Below are positions 11,201 through 18,389 of a DNA stretch of 47,679 bases, piece after piece. Source of the DNA: Acidobacteriaceae bacterium (lineage in GTDB: Bacteria > Acidobacteriota > Terriglobia > Terriglobales > Acidobacteriaceae). The position numbers and the translations under genes were made by a program. Where the stretch lies: positions 1 through 47,679 of the forward strand of contig CAHJWN010000025.1 of assembly GCA_903642265.1 (NCBI GenBank). Direction: 5' to 3'. Below the pieces are notes generated by a model. It made no database searches. It had not been told where the DNA came from and saw nothing but the letters and a program-made list of their open reading frames with translations. Numbering within the stretch: position 1 is the first letter of the stretch; each line of letters begins with the position of its first letter.

Positions 11201-12243
11201 AAGGCGTGCTGGGCATCTCTTCAATTAGCGTGGACGCCAATTTCTTCGATCTTGGCGGCACCTCGCTCATGATCCTCAAGATGGTGCCGCGCATCAACGC
11301 CGCCTTTGAGCTCATCCTGCCTGTCCCCACTATCTTCAAGGCTCCAACCATCCAGCTGATGGCCAACGTCATCCGTCAGCGGAGCACCATCGAAAAGCAG
11401 GTTGTTCTCCCGCTCCATCCCACCGGAAACAGGCCGCCGCTCTTCATGATCCACTCTTACCATCTTTACCGCGCTTTGCCTGCCGCGCTTGGCGGCGATC
11501 AGCCCTTTTACGGCGTGATGGAGCTCGAACTCGCCGACCGGCACGCGCCTTATACGCTCAAAGATCAGGTTGCCAACTACGTTCGCCACATCCGCGATGT
11601 GCAGCCGCAGGGGCCGTATTACCTGGCAGGATTTTGTTTCTTCGGCCTGCTTGCATTTGAGGTCGCCTCGCAGCTTGAGGCGCTCGGCGAAAGAGTCGCC
11701 TTCATCGGCCTGATCGACACCTACTGCCCTGAATACTGGCTGCAGCGCCAGACTGCTCAGGCAGAGATCATTCCGTCTGGCGGCAAACTGATGCCGACCA
11801 GCACCGCGCCGCTCTGGCATCACCTGCGCAAGAGCACCGGCATCAAATTCCGCGACCGCATGAAGGGCCACGCGAACTTTATCGGCCACAAATTGCGGAA
11901 TCGCGGCCTCAGCCTGATGCTGGAGTTCCGAGTAAGCCTCTACACCTTCTACATTAGCCGCGGTATCAAGTTACCAGCGTCTCTCAACGATCCCGCGCTC
12001 GTCACCCGGGTCGGCGTCCGGCGGCACACGCCCGCCAAGCTCACTTCAGACATGTACCTGTTTCCCGCAGAAGACGTTCCGTTGCAGTCGGGATTTGATC
12101 CGACACTTGGATGGGGAACCATGACCACCGGCAAGGTCCACACCATGTGGATTCCGGGCGACCATGAAGACATGTTCAAAGAAAAGAACATTGGGGCTAT
12201 GGCAAAGACAATACGTGAAGCCATGGATCAGGCGCAGAACTGA
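8245..12243 (+). CDS. NRPS termination protein, C*-C-PCP-TE, no adenylation domain
   Basis: A 1332-aa protein starting inside the stop codon of the upstream megasynthase (ATGA). The first condensation domain (about 25-450) has AYQIICDGWS where HHxxxDG is expected: Tyr168 and Gln169 replace both histidines, so the catalytic second His is gone. The second condensation domain (about 505-930) has HHILADA (His639, His640, Asp644), with Ala for the usual Gly. A carrier domain follows (Ser1007 in LGGTSL), then an alpha/beta-hydrolase thioesterase from about 1055 to the end. Its nucleophile elbow reads GFCFFG, placing Cys1131 where Ser is usual; Asp1158 (LIDTY) and His1307 (GDHED) complete a plausible triad. 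No A domain is present, so the PCP must be loaded in trans or serve another purpose. Likely role: final condensation and release of the product made by the preceding protein. Domain calls are firm; the loading and release chemistry is inference. Confidence 0.92.
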   Translation: MTLKSAMLSGMAGPANSSVGTDPIGEDFYAFPLTSAQRAMWPPAPARDGRSLSDPRFNGAFRISLSGPVDLGLLERSLREVAHRQESLRTAFRIAPDAEVQQVVFPVSDMTVDEVDLRSFPEATRVAMLDEISIKEATQIFELCSGAPISVKLIRMEDLSSVLTITAYQIICDGWSIGLLMEELAANYAAFASHQPPPLEPLGFQFGDYVTWQEDNATWSDVRKQLEYWKHKLDHCPQPSVAADFNGPATSYEAGIVSQLLPRELTDALRNLSQSENTTFYVVTMAACMVLLSRYAGISEIALRTPLAGRTRVEFEPIIGQFVNQVAIRARISQDLTLSAFIKQVRESVWEALAHQDAPFAEVLGTIATPEHPADSLFPINFVCQKEYGRNGPSLFEFDGVTMTTLPSKSQGALYDLNFFLVEREVGWRLSLEYRTRLYTVGTAESLLQHFQEVLRQIAAAPGVTIAKLELSATEALTKRMQNDSAFSSPATPAPDEDQATPEVLAMPGSLAQERFWTLSQLDPTNPAFHVPLVMKLSGPLSTPLLEKSFQVLVDRHESLRTTFTENNGEFLQVIRPGSPVALEILAVPGASESDKAHQLAGTIQNEIHKPFDLNVLPLFRTVLCKLSESEHVLIITLHHILADAASAQVIQRELWSTYESLKSGAAHSLPPLTIQYGDFSVWQRDNLDSEAMKGHLQFWLEQLSGDLKVLNFPTDRPPEYRPTSRGGVETLLLSDSLTRSLKQLAQSNDSTLYVVTLACFAAMLSRASETADVTIGSPVLNRRQETEALIGPFAGPMALRLKLAGDPTVREMIGSARDLTLQALDHAELPFELILRNLTIRTQNERRPLFQFYFLCQTAFVQSRQVDALTVTPLPSVSVGTPFEMQLAMIERPEGLRAELEYSADLFDKSTIERWLAYYLDLLSLAVSNPEKRLSELPAPPYKAAHAPHVRPTPGELRSISASKGESSYVAPRDLVEEMLAQVWEGVLGISSISVDANFFDLGGTSLMILKMVPRINAAFELILPVPTIFKAPTIQLMANVIRQRSTIEKQVVLPLHPTGNRPPLFMIHSYHLYRALPAALGGDQPFYGVMELELADRHAPYTLKDQVANYVRHIRDVQPQGPYYLAGFCFFGLLAFEVASQLEALGERVAFIGLIDTYCPEYWLQRQTAQAEIIPSGGKLMPTSTAPLWHHLRKSTGIKFRDRMKGHANFIGHKLRNRGLSLMLEFRVSLYTFYISRGIKLPASLNDPALVTRVGVRRHTPAKLTSDMYLFPAEDVPLQSGFDPTLGWGTMTTGKVHTMWIPGDHEDMFKEKNIGAMAKTIREAMDQAQN

Positions 12244-12314
12244 AGCGGATCTATCTTTCGGGCTATCTGCCAGACTAGAGACGCGATCATGGGCGATATC
12301 CCGCGGTCAGGCTT

Positions 12315-12367
12315 CCAGGACTTTGTACCTGGCTACTTGTCGTGGTCTTGAACCGTGTTTGCGGTTC
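12315..12367. terminator. Two short hairpins between convergent NRPS and lgt genes
   Basis: Two perfect inverted repeats lie in the 136-base gap between the convergent NRPS termination gene and lgt: CCAGG (12315-12319) with CCTGG (12328-12332), and GAACCG (12350-12355) with CGGTTC (12362-12367, six-base loop). Neither is followed by a clear T-tract on either strand. Position favours a transcription end for one or both genes, but the structure is weak. Confidence 0.3.
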
Positions 12368-12379
12368 GTCAGCCAGCCG

Positions 12380-13225
12380 CTAGACCGATGCCGTCGCATC
12401 CAACAGCACGGGTCCTGGAATTTTCTTCCTCGCCAACACCATTGTCGCCAAACCTACGGCAACCGATACCAGAGCGGCAACCTGGGCATTCGTCATTCCG
12501 TGGAAGACGGGCGGGTTGATGCGTACAAACTCAACCAGAAATCTTCCTAAACCACTCACCACGAGATACAGCCCGGTAAGCCAACCGACCGGCCTTGACT
12601 TGCTTCCCAGCCGCCATAGCAGCCACGCCAGGGCGAGCGAGAACAGCAACTCGTACACCGGCGTCGGCTGGACCAGGTCCGGAGTAGGCACCAACGCATT
12701 CTTCGCCATGTGCACACCCCACGGCAGCGTCGTCTTGATGCCGTAATCACCGTCGCCCGAGGTCAGGCAGCCAATGCGGCCTACACCATACCCGATTGCT
12801 GCCGCCGGAGCTGCCAGGTCCAGCATTCGCACACCAGCCCACCAACCCCGCAAACCGTCCGGCCTGGCGGAACTGCCCTGCAGCATCAACATCGCAATGC
12901 CGGCGACCATGCCGCCGAACCACGCAAACCCAGCCCGAAACCACGTCAAAAACTCGCCAGCCATTTCAAGCGGATGCTTCCACCCTGGCGCTCCCATGCG
13001 CTTAATAGCTAGAACGAATGTCGGCACATCCTGCAGCTCATGCCAAAGCTTCGCGCCCACAATCCCAGACACCAGTACTAACGCCACTACATTCAGCGCA
13101 TCCGCATCTACGCCGTTCCGTACGAAATTCTTATGCAACACAATTGCTGCAAGCACTGCTGCAAGCCACAACAGCAGGCCAAACGTCCCCGGATGCCAGG
13201 GGCCGATAGTCAAATAAGGGTACAT
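12380..13225 (-). CDS. lgt: Prolipoprotein diacylglyceryl transferase family protein
   Basis: A 281-aa multi-pass inner-membrane protein of the Lgt family, which moves the diacylglyceryl group of phosphatidylglycerol to the lipobox Cys of prolipoproteins. Visible family marks are the GRIG motif (Arg150, matching E. coli Arg143), QPTPVYE at about 186-192, and GRFLVEFVR with Arg228. Two signature positions differ from E. coli: the residue matching His103 is Phe103 (GFAWFGG), and the GNFxNxE segment reads GCLTSGDGDYG. These changes make it a divergent Lgt, not clearly inactive. It is divergent from hpt and convergent with the NRPS operon, so it is probably a single-gene unit. The ATG at 13225 gives a normal N-terminus. 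Function is assigned by family; catalytic competence is not proven by the sequence. Confidence 0.88.
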   Translation of the reverse strand: MYPYLTIGPWHPGTFGLLLWLAAVLAAIVLHKNFVRNGVDADALNVVALVLVSGIVGAKLWHELQDVPTFVLAIKRMGAPGWKHPLEMAGEFLTWFRAGFAWFGGMVAGIAMLMLQGSSARPDGLRGWWAGVRMLDLAAPAAAIGYGVGRIGCLTSGDGDYGIKTTLPWGVHMAKNALVPTPDLVQPTPVYELLFSLALAWLLWRLGSKSRPVGWLTGLYLVVSGLGRFLVEFVRINPPVFHGMTNAQVAALVSVAVGLATMVLARKKIPGPVLLDATASV

Positions 13226-13309
13226 ATGCCTCGTTTCCCCTCAAGTATATCGTCATCCACTTCGCCAAACTCTTTCCATTGACCCGCCACTCGCGCTACC
13301 CTGTGCTCT

Positions 13310-13906
13310 ATGTCTAACAGCACAGTCGCTCTGCCCAACAGCAAGACCGCCGCAGAACCCACCTTCCCGCCTTCGTCCACGATGGAAATCCTGATCTCAA
13401 AAGAGCAGCTTGCGGAACGCGTGACCGCCATCGGAAAGCAGATCTCCGCCGAGTATGAAGGCCATTCCATCGTCCTGATCGGTGTGTTGAAGGGCGCGGC
13501 CATCTTCCTTGCCGATCTTGCCCGGGCCATTGATGTCGACGTCACGTTCGACTTCGTGGCTGTGTCAAGTTATGGTCGCGCCCGCGTATCGTCAGGTGCT
13601 GTCAAGATGATCAAGGATATTGATAACCCGATCGAAGGCAAGCACGTCATCCTGGTCGAAGACATTCTCGATACTGGCCTGACCCTGACGTTTCTTCGCG
13701 ACCTCATGCTTCAGCACAAACCAGCTTCGCTGAAGATAGCTACCTGCCTCGATAAACCCGAGCGCCGCCTCGTTCCAATTCAGGCTGACTACGTCGCGTT
13801 CGCTATTCCTAACCAGTTCGTCATCGGCTACGGCATGGACTATGCCGAACGCTACCGGGGAGTCGAAGACATTCGACTTTTCCCTAATGAAGCTGTCGGC
13901 CACTAA
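13310..13906 (+). CDS. hpt: Hypoxanthine phosphoribosyltransferase
   Basis: Up to 198 aa. The purine-salvage enzyme joins hypoxanthine or guanine to PRPP to give IMP or GMP in the cytoplasm. The type I PRPP-binding loop is clear (VILVEDILDTGLTL, about 111-124), as are an LKGAAIF segment near 62 and the C-terminal purine-binding stretch (DYVAFAIPNQFVIGYG). The core family begins at MEILISKEQL, residue 25 of this frame (ATG at 13382); the preceding 24 residues are Ser/Pro/Thr-rich and may not be translated. Neither ATG has a convincing ribosome-binding site, so the start is uncertain. It stands alone, divergent from lgt and convergent with a beta-barrel gene. Confidence 0.92.
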   Translation: MSNSTVALPNSKTAAEPTFPPSSTMEILISKEQLAERVTAIGKQISAEYEGHSIVLIGVLKGAAIFLADLARAIDVDVTFDFVAVSSYGRARVSSGAVKMIKDIDNPIEGKHVILVEDILDTGLTLTFLRDLMLQHKPASLKIATCLDKPERRLVPIQADYVAFAIPNQFVIGYGMDYAERYRGVEDIRLFPNEAVGH

Positions 13907-13960
13907 GCTTTTATCGTTCCCGAGAGAACCGGGTCCTACGTGTCTCAGGGCAGGTCAATT

Positions 13961-14545
13961 CTAGTGGAAGTGGTAGGCCACACCGACACTGACCAGCTGC
14001 GGCGTCAACCCGTTTACGATTCCCGGCCCACTTTTCCAAAACTGGTACTCATAGTCACCACGCAGGTTCAGGTAGCGCTTCAGCTTGTAATCCACGCCGC
14101 CGCCAATCGCAAACATGTTGTACGCCAGGTTGAACGAGGCGCCCTCAGCAGGATTGAAAGGATCTGGCGGGCCGTTGAAGACACCGCGTCCAATCATCAG
14201 CTTTGCGTAGGGATCAAACCTGCCGTAGTGCCGGACGTAGCGGCCGCCCACCTCATACGTCCGCTCGTAAATCGTGTTCGGCACATTGCCGTAGGTCATG
14301 CCGCCCTCGTTGGCCTGGTGGAAGTCCAGCATCAATCCGAAGTGCTGCCGAAAGTCGATGGTCCCGTAGAAACCATATCCCCTCAGATTGCTCGCGTAAT
14401 CCGACTTGCCGTATACAAAATCGCCGCCCGCCTGGATATCCAGCAGCTTCGTAGCCGTGGGCAGCTTCTGCGCCTGCAACACTGAAGCCGCGCCCGACAG
14501 CGCGGTCAGTGCAAGGGTGAGAAGCAGTAGCCTTTTCTTCGACAT
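13961..14545 (-). CDS. Small outer-membrane beta-barrel protein
   Basis: A 194-aa exported protein. A signal peptide covers about residues 1-26 (basic MSKKR, hydrophobic run, cleavage near LQAQ). The rest alternates polar and aromatic residues (for example YGFYGTIDF, YEVGGRYVRHYG, NLRGDYEYQFW) and ends VGVAYHFH, typical of an 8-stranded OmpA/OmpX-like barrel (OMP_b-brl type). An AGGAGA ribosome-binding site lies just upstream of the ATG at 14545. It is the last of three minus-strand genes for envelope proteins (TonB-like, M48-like, barrel) with gaps of 77 and 85 bases, so probably co-transcribed. Specific function unknown; the barrel call rests on sequence pattern only. Confidence 0.8.
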   Translation of the reverse strand: MSKKRLLLLTLALTALSGAASVLQAQKLPTATKLLDIQAGGDFVYGKSDYASNLRGYGFYGTIDFRQHFGLMLDFHQANEGGMTYGNVPNTIYERTYEVGGRYVRHYGRFDPYAKLMIGRGVFNGPPDPFNPAEGASFNLAYNMFAIGGGVDYKLKRYLNLRGDYEYQFWKSGPGIVNGLTPQLVSVGVAYHFH

Positions 14546-14630
14546 TTCTATTTGTCTCCTGAAGCCTGAGAGCCTTACGTCAAACGATCATGCACCATGC
14601 TGCGCGGAGAAGATCCTCCCGCGTGCGCTA

Positions 14631-16520
14631 CTACTGTGCCGGTGGGGCGGCAACAGCAGCAGCGTCAGGTTGAGCCTGCGTGGCATCTGCTGGCACAGAT
14701 GCAGTACCGGCCGGTACAGGATTCGCTGCGGCAGGAGCAGCAGCAGGAGGAGCGTCGACCGGTACCACTGGCGCCTTGTAGTAGCTCAGCTTCAGGTAGA
14801 CCGGCTCCACTTCGAAGGGCATCTTATCCGCCGCGCTCAGGATCGGTTCAAATGCAGAGTGCATCGGGATCAACTTGTCTGTCCATGGGTCGAAACGCAG
14901 GAAGCTCGAGAGCGGCATCGCGGGCTGCTGCTTGAGGTTGTTCATCTCCAGCTTGTCACCCTTCGCTACGAGCGCCTGCATCCAGAACGTTCCTTCCGGG
15001 TCAGGCTTCATCAGACCATCGCCGATCATCGGTTCATTCAGGGACTTTAGCGCTTTCGACCGGGTCTTCAGCTGTTCGAGATATAGTGCGAAATAAGGCT
15101 GGCTGTCGACCAGTTCTTTCGCGCTCAAAAGTTCTATGGCCTTCTTTGCCGCAGCTTCATTGTCCGCGTCCGTATGGTGCATCGGAATTCGTTTGAACGA
15201 TACCGTGTCCGGAAAGATCAGCCGGTCGTTGAAGGCATACTTTGTGTCCAGCCTGTGTCCGAGAATTATGTGAGCTACCTGGAATGCAAGCACCGCATTC
15301 AGATCGCCCGCCTGCTGTGCTCCATCCTGCGTCACAATGCCGGTGGTGTCGACCAGACCTTTTGACAGGATGATCGTATTACCCACCGCGAGCGACTCCA
15401 GCGGTTCAGTCATCATGGTCCGGACCCGGATGGGCCGTGAGACCGTGATGTTGTTGTACGCGAGAATGTTGCTCGCCAGCGCTTCCAATGTCTTATCAAA
15501 TTCGCTGCCAGGGGCATCGAGCAACCCAGCTTCAAACAAGCGCTCGATTACGTTGTCCTCAGCCTGCTGCACCCATGCGCGCTGAGCTCCCAATGGGCTC
15601 ACATCCTGCGCATCGTTGCTTACGTCCGTGGCACCTTCAACCTCAACTGAAGTGTTCTCCGCTTCCTTCTCCGGAACCTTCAGAACGTAGCCCCAGACAT
15701 GGTTGATCGCCTTGAACTGTAGCGTCTTCGACGGGCTTTTCGGGTCAGTCTCTTCTACATAAATCGAGTTTGGCAGCCAAAGGTCCGGCTGCACGTTCGT
15801 CCGCCAGCTATCGAAGTGGTAATACTCTTTGCGGTCCTTCTCTGTACCGGAGACATTGCCGTCAAAGCGAACCACGTTCCCGCTGTGCGTCTCGATCCAG
15901 ATCCGGCCTATGAATTTGCCTTCAAGCTTGTTGTTTCCCGGGATGAAGCTCTTTGCCGAGATCGGCTCAACATCGAATACTGCTGTCGGCACCGAACCCA
16001 GGAACTCATTCCGTACATAGCCGAAGTTATACGTTTGCCGGTTGAACGACGAATCGTCCATGACCAGCATGCGCACAAATCCAGCCTCATTAAACTGCAG
16101 GTGGAGGCTATCGCCCAGCCCGGATGCAAACCCAAGCGAGTGCTTGAACATGCTGCCGATCTTGTGGTCGCCCTTCTCCTTGATGTCATTGCGCGCATAG
16201 TCCTGGTCATTGATGTGCTTGCCGAACGCGACCCGCGTCAGGTGCTGCTCATCCGACTCCGGCTCCTGCACCATGCCGGGCACCGGCCGCATGTTCTGGA
16301 TATACGTCTCGACCAGGGGCGTGCGGTCTTTGATCACCTTCACCGTCTCGCGCTCGCGGATCACGGCCTTATCGATCAGCGCATTCTGCGACGCTGTCAG
16401 CTTCTTCGCTGGCGTCTCATCCTTCTTCTTCTTGCCAAGTATTCCGGCGTGTGCCGGAAGCGAGGACGAGACCACCAATGCCGACAGCGCTACTGCAAAG
16501 AGATGTTTCCTGAAGATCAT
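14631..16520 (-). CDS. Exported protein with degenerate M48 peptidase-like domain
   Basis: A 629-aa protein with a signal peptide (about 1-26, cleavage near PAHA), a Lys-rich segment, then a beta-rich region (about 90-290, with strand-like stretches such as FIGRIWIETHSGNVVRFDG) that looks like a LolA/LppX-type or carrier fold. The C-terminal half has M48-like features: NTIILSKGLVD near 385 and FQVAHIILGH at 413-422. In active M48 peptidases this last motif is HExxHxxxGH; here the first zinc His is Phe413 and the catalytic Glu is Gln414, while His417 and His422 remain. The protein is therefore probably not a protease and may be a scaffold or chaperone. The C-terminus is Ala/Pro/Gln-rich and disordered. 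An AGGAG site lies about 10 bases before the ATG. It sits between a TonB-like gene and a beta-barrel gene, suggesting an outer-membrane role. The family call is mine by motif and should be tested by profile search. Confidence 0.7.
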   Translation of the reverse strand: MIFRKHLFAVALSALVVSSSLPAHAGILGKKKKDETPAKKLTASQNALIDKAVIRERETVKVIKDRTPLVETYIQNMRPVPGMVQEPESDEQHLTRVAFGKHINDQDYARNDIKEKGDHKIGSMFKHSLGFASGLGDSLHLQFNEAGFVRMLVMDDSSFNRQTYNFGYVRNEFLGSVPTAVFDVEPISAKSFIPGNNKLEGKFIGRIWIETHSGNVVRFDGNVSGTEKDRKEYYHFDSWRTNVQPDLWLPNSIYVEETDPKSPSKTLQFKAINHVWGYVLKVPEKEAENTSVEVEGATDVSNDAQDVSPLGAQRAWVQQAEDNVIERLFEAGLLDAPGSEFDKTLEALASNILAYNNITVSRPIRVRTMMTEPLESLAVGNTIILSKGLVDTTGIVTQDGAQQAGDLNAVLAFQVAHIILGHRLDTKYAFNDRLIFPDTVSFKRIPMHHTDADNEAAAKKAIELLSAKELVDSQPYFALYLEQLKTRSKALKSLNEPMIGDGLMKPDPEGTFWMQALVAKGDKLEMNNLKQQPAMPLSSFLRFDPWTDKLIPMHSAFEPILSAADKMPFEVEPVYLKLSYYKAPVVPVDAPPAAAPAAANPVPAGTASVPADATQAQPDAAAVAAPPAQ

Positions 16521-16597
16521 AAGTTCTAGGCTCCTGTTACAGACGCTTTTCAGTTGATTCTTGGTGAGCGAAGTGGCATGCGAGTAGAGGCTATGAG

Positions 16598-17740
16598 TCA
16601 GCCGTTCGATTCAGTCTGAAATGTCACTGTGACATTGCCTTCCCAATCTACCGGGTGGCCACTCGCATCGACTGCCGGCTGGAAGCGCATTGACTCCGCT
16701 GCCCGTTCGGCCGATTGATCCAGCCCGTGTCCCAGTGGGCGGGTCACAGCCAACACAGTCACTGTGCCGCTTGCCGATACCCGAATCCTGACCTGCACGG
16801 AACCGTTGATATGCAGCGCCGTCGCCTCTGCTGTGTAGGCAGGCTTCGGCTTGAAGATCACCTTGGGCACGTTCTGCGCAACACCCGACGCCTGGGCGGC
16901 CGGTTTCGGCAGCGCAACCTGTTGTACCTGTCCGAGGCTCACCTGCCCTGCAGTCCGGCCTGTCGAGTTCATCGGTCCCGTACCGCCAGCAACTCCGAGC
17001 TTCACGCCCTGCACGGGCCGCGAACCATTGCCGGCCATCGCCTGGCTACCCGCGTTGCCGGAACCCAGATTTACCGTCTGCGAAGCCGGCCCGCCGCCCG
17101 TGTTCGATGCAGGCATACCAGACAATCCACGCTGGCCGAGGTTCACTGCCGAGGTCGCTGGCCGGTTGGAGGGCGCAATTGGATTGTTTGCCGAACCGAG
17201 CGCAACAGCAGTCGGATGTGGCGAATTGTTTACTACCGAAGCGGCCATCGGACGCGCCAGACTAACCGCCACAGGAGCAGCCGGGGCCACCACCTTCAAC
17301 GGCGGAGCAGGTTTTACCACCGGCGTCGGAGCCGTCATCTTTACTTCTGCAGGTTTTGGAACTTCAATCGGCTTGATTTCAGGAAGCTTGATCTTCGGCG
17401 GGTCAACCTTCACTACTGGCGTTGGCAGCGGGCGGGGGATCACTTTCGGCGGAACCGGTGCGATCGGCTTGATGATTACAGGCATCGTCAGCAACGTCAC
17501 ACGCTTCTGCTCTTCAAGCGTGTGCTTAGCCATTGTGCCAAGCAGAAAGATCAGCCCAACCAAAGCAGCGTTGATCACCACTGACGTTACCGTCGAGGCC
17601 TTGCTTTGCTTGCCCGCGTTCAGGACACCGAAGTCCTTGAACTGGTAGCTGGTCTGGTGGCCCGGTTCAATGGTCATCATGGGAGCGGCAGAGTTGTTTA
17701 GCAAAGGAGCGGCAGCGTCGGAGCGGATTGGCGTAGCCAT
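16598..17740 (-). CDS. TonB-family energy transducer
   Basis: A 380-aa protein with a short cytoplasmic N-terminus, one membrane helix (about 50-70), a Pro/Lys-rich periplasmic stretch (about 85-160), a Gly/Asn/Ser-rich linker (about 165-290) and a TonB C-terminal domain (about 291-377: VIFKPKPAYTAEA, GSVQVRIRVSASGTV, AAESMRFQPA). TonB proteins carry ExbB/ExbD-derived force to outer-membrane receptors; no exbBD or receptor gene is in the window, so its partners are unknown. The linker carries five V-x-L-G units every 20-24 residues. An AAGGG lies about 12 bases before the ATG. First gene of the envelope group that runs on into the M48-like and beta-barrel genes. Confidence 0.88.
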   Translation of the reverse strand: MATPIRSDAAAPLLNNSAAPMMTIEPGHQTSYQFKDFGVLNAGKQSKASTVTSVVINAALVGLIFLLGTMAKHTLEEQKRVTLLTMPVIIKPIAPVPPKVIPRPLPTPVVKVDPPKIKLPEIKPIEVPKPAEVKMTAPTPVVKPAPPLKVVAPAAPVAVSLARPMAASVVNNSPHPTAVALGSANNPIAPSNRPATSAVNLGQRGLSGMPASNTGGGPASQTVNLGSGNAGSQAMAGNGSRPVQGVKLGVAGGTGPMNSTGRTAGQVSLGQVQQVALPKPAAQASGVAQNVPKVIFKPKPAYTAEATALHINGSVQVRIRVSASGTVTVLAVTRPLGHGLDQSAERAAESMRFQPAVDASGHPVDWEGNVTVTFQTESNG

Positions 17741-18146
17741 AATCGATTTGACCCTTTAGACGGTCTCTTCAGGAGACGGGTAGACGGATCGGATGACGTT
17801 GAAACGTGGTCCCTGACGATCGGTGCCCAAGCTTCGACTTAGCTCATCATCCAGCAGAGGGAGAACAATTCTCGTGCTCTTGCTATATATCGGTGCCGCT
17901 CAGCTACGCCTTCATCGGGGAGTGGCAAACGATTTCAAGGTTCTTACGACCCGAAATCCCTGCCCTAGTGAAGACTACACTTTCGTAACCGATATCGATA
18001 GTTTGACGCAATGGATTTGCAAGCGCACTTGCACTTTGGCATTCTGCTGTTCCACTTTCGTTGCAGCATCTTTGGACTGGCGTCCACTAGCCGCATTACC
18101 GCGCCCGCTATCGCTGCCAAGGTGCAAGCGGCATCTCATGCACCGC
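17741..18146. other. Gap of about 400 bases with the likely TonB promoter region
   Basis: No convincing gene. A plus-strand open frame at 17823-18212 has no family resemblance and a low-complexity Ser/Arg/Leu composition. The stretch must hold the promoter and leader of the minus-strand TonB-like gene. A small inverted repeat, GTCTC (17763-17767) with GAGAC (17773-17777), lies about 23 bases upstream of its ATG. I could not pick a confident promoter. Confidence 0.4.
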
Positions 18147-18350
18147 TCAAGCCCTCTGAGATTCCGTTATCCTTCTCTCGAGCGCTTTCCGGTATCGCTC
18201 CGGAGGCTGTGACAGCAAGCTATCTCGAACCGCTGCCCGGTACCCGCCCGCATAGATCGAGTACATGACAGCCAGCGCACAACCCACACCAAATACAAAC
18301 CCCAGGAACACCCCGATCATCGCCGACCACATCATTGTCATCCGCGACAC
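18147..18350 (-). CDS. Small predicted single-pass membrane protein, unknown function
   Basis: A 67-aa frame from GTG 18350, preceded by GGAG about five bases away. Residues about 8-33 form one hydrophobic, Gly-rich helix (IGVFLGFVFGVGCALAVMY), followed by a charged amphipathic tail rich in Arg and Glu (YRKALERRITESQRA). It lies 39 bases downstream of the MFS small-subunit gene on the same strand, so it may be the third gene of that transcript. I do not recognise a family. The hydrophobic-plus-amphipathic pattern and the ribosome-binding site favour a real gene; an in-frame ATG at 18341 is an alternative start. Confidence 0.5.
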   Translation of the reverse strand: MSRMTMMWSAMIGVFLGFVFGVGCALAVMYSIYAGGYRAAVRDSLLSQPPERYRKALERRITESQRA

Positions 18351-18389
18351 CGGTCTCCACTTCGGAGTCTACATCCCTTTGTGGTCGTC

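Noticed and set aside
16715..17648. Long plus-strand open frames opposite the TonB-like gene
   Set aside because: Antisense to a gene with signal, membrane helix and TonB domain; low-complexity Arg/His or Gly/Thr composition.
17823..18212. 129-aa plus-strand frame in the 400-base gap
   Set aside because: Ser/Arg/Leu-rich, no ribosome-binding site, no recognisable domain, overlaps the small minus-strand gene.
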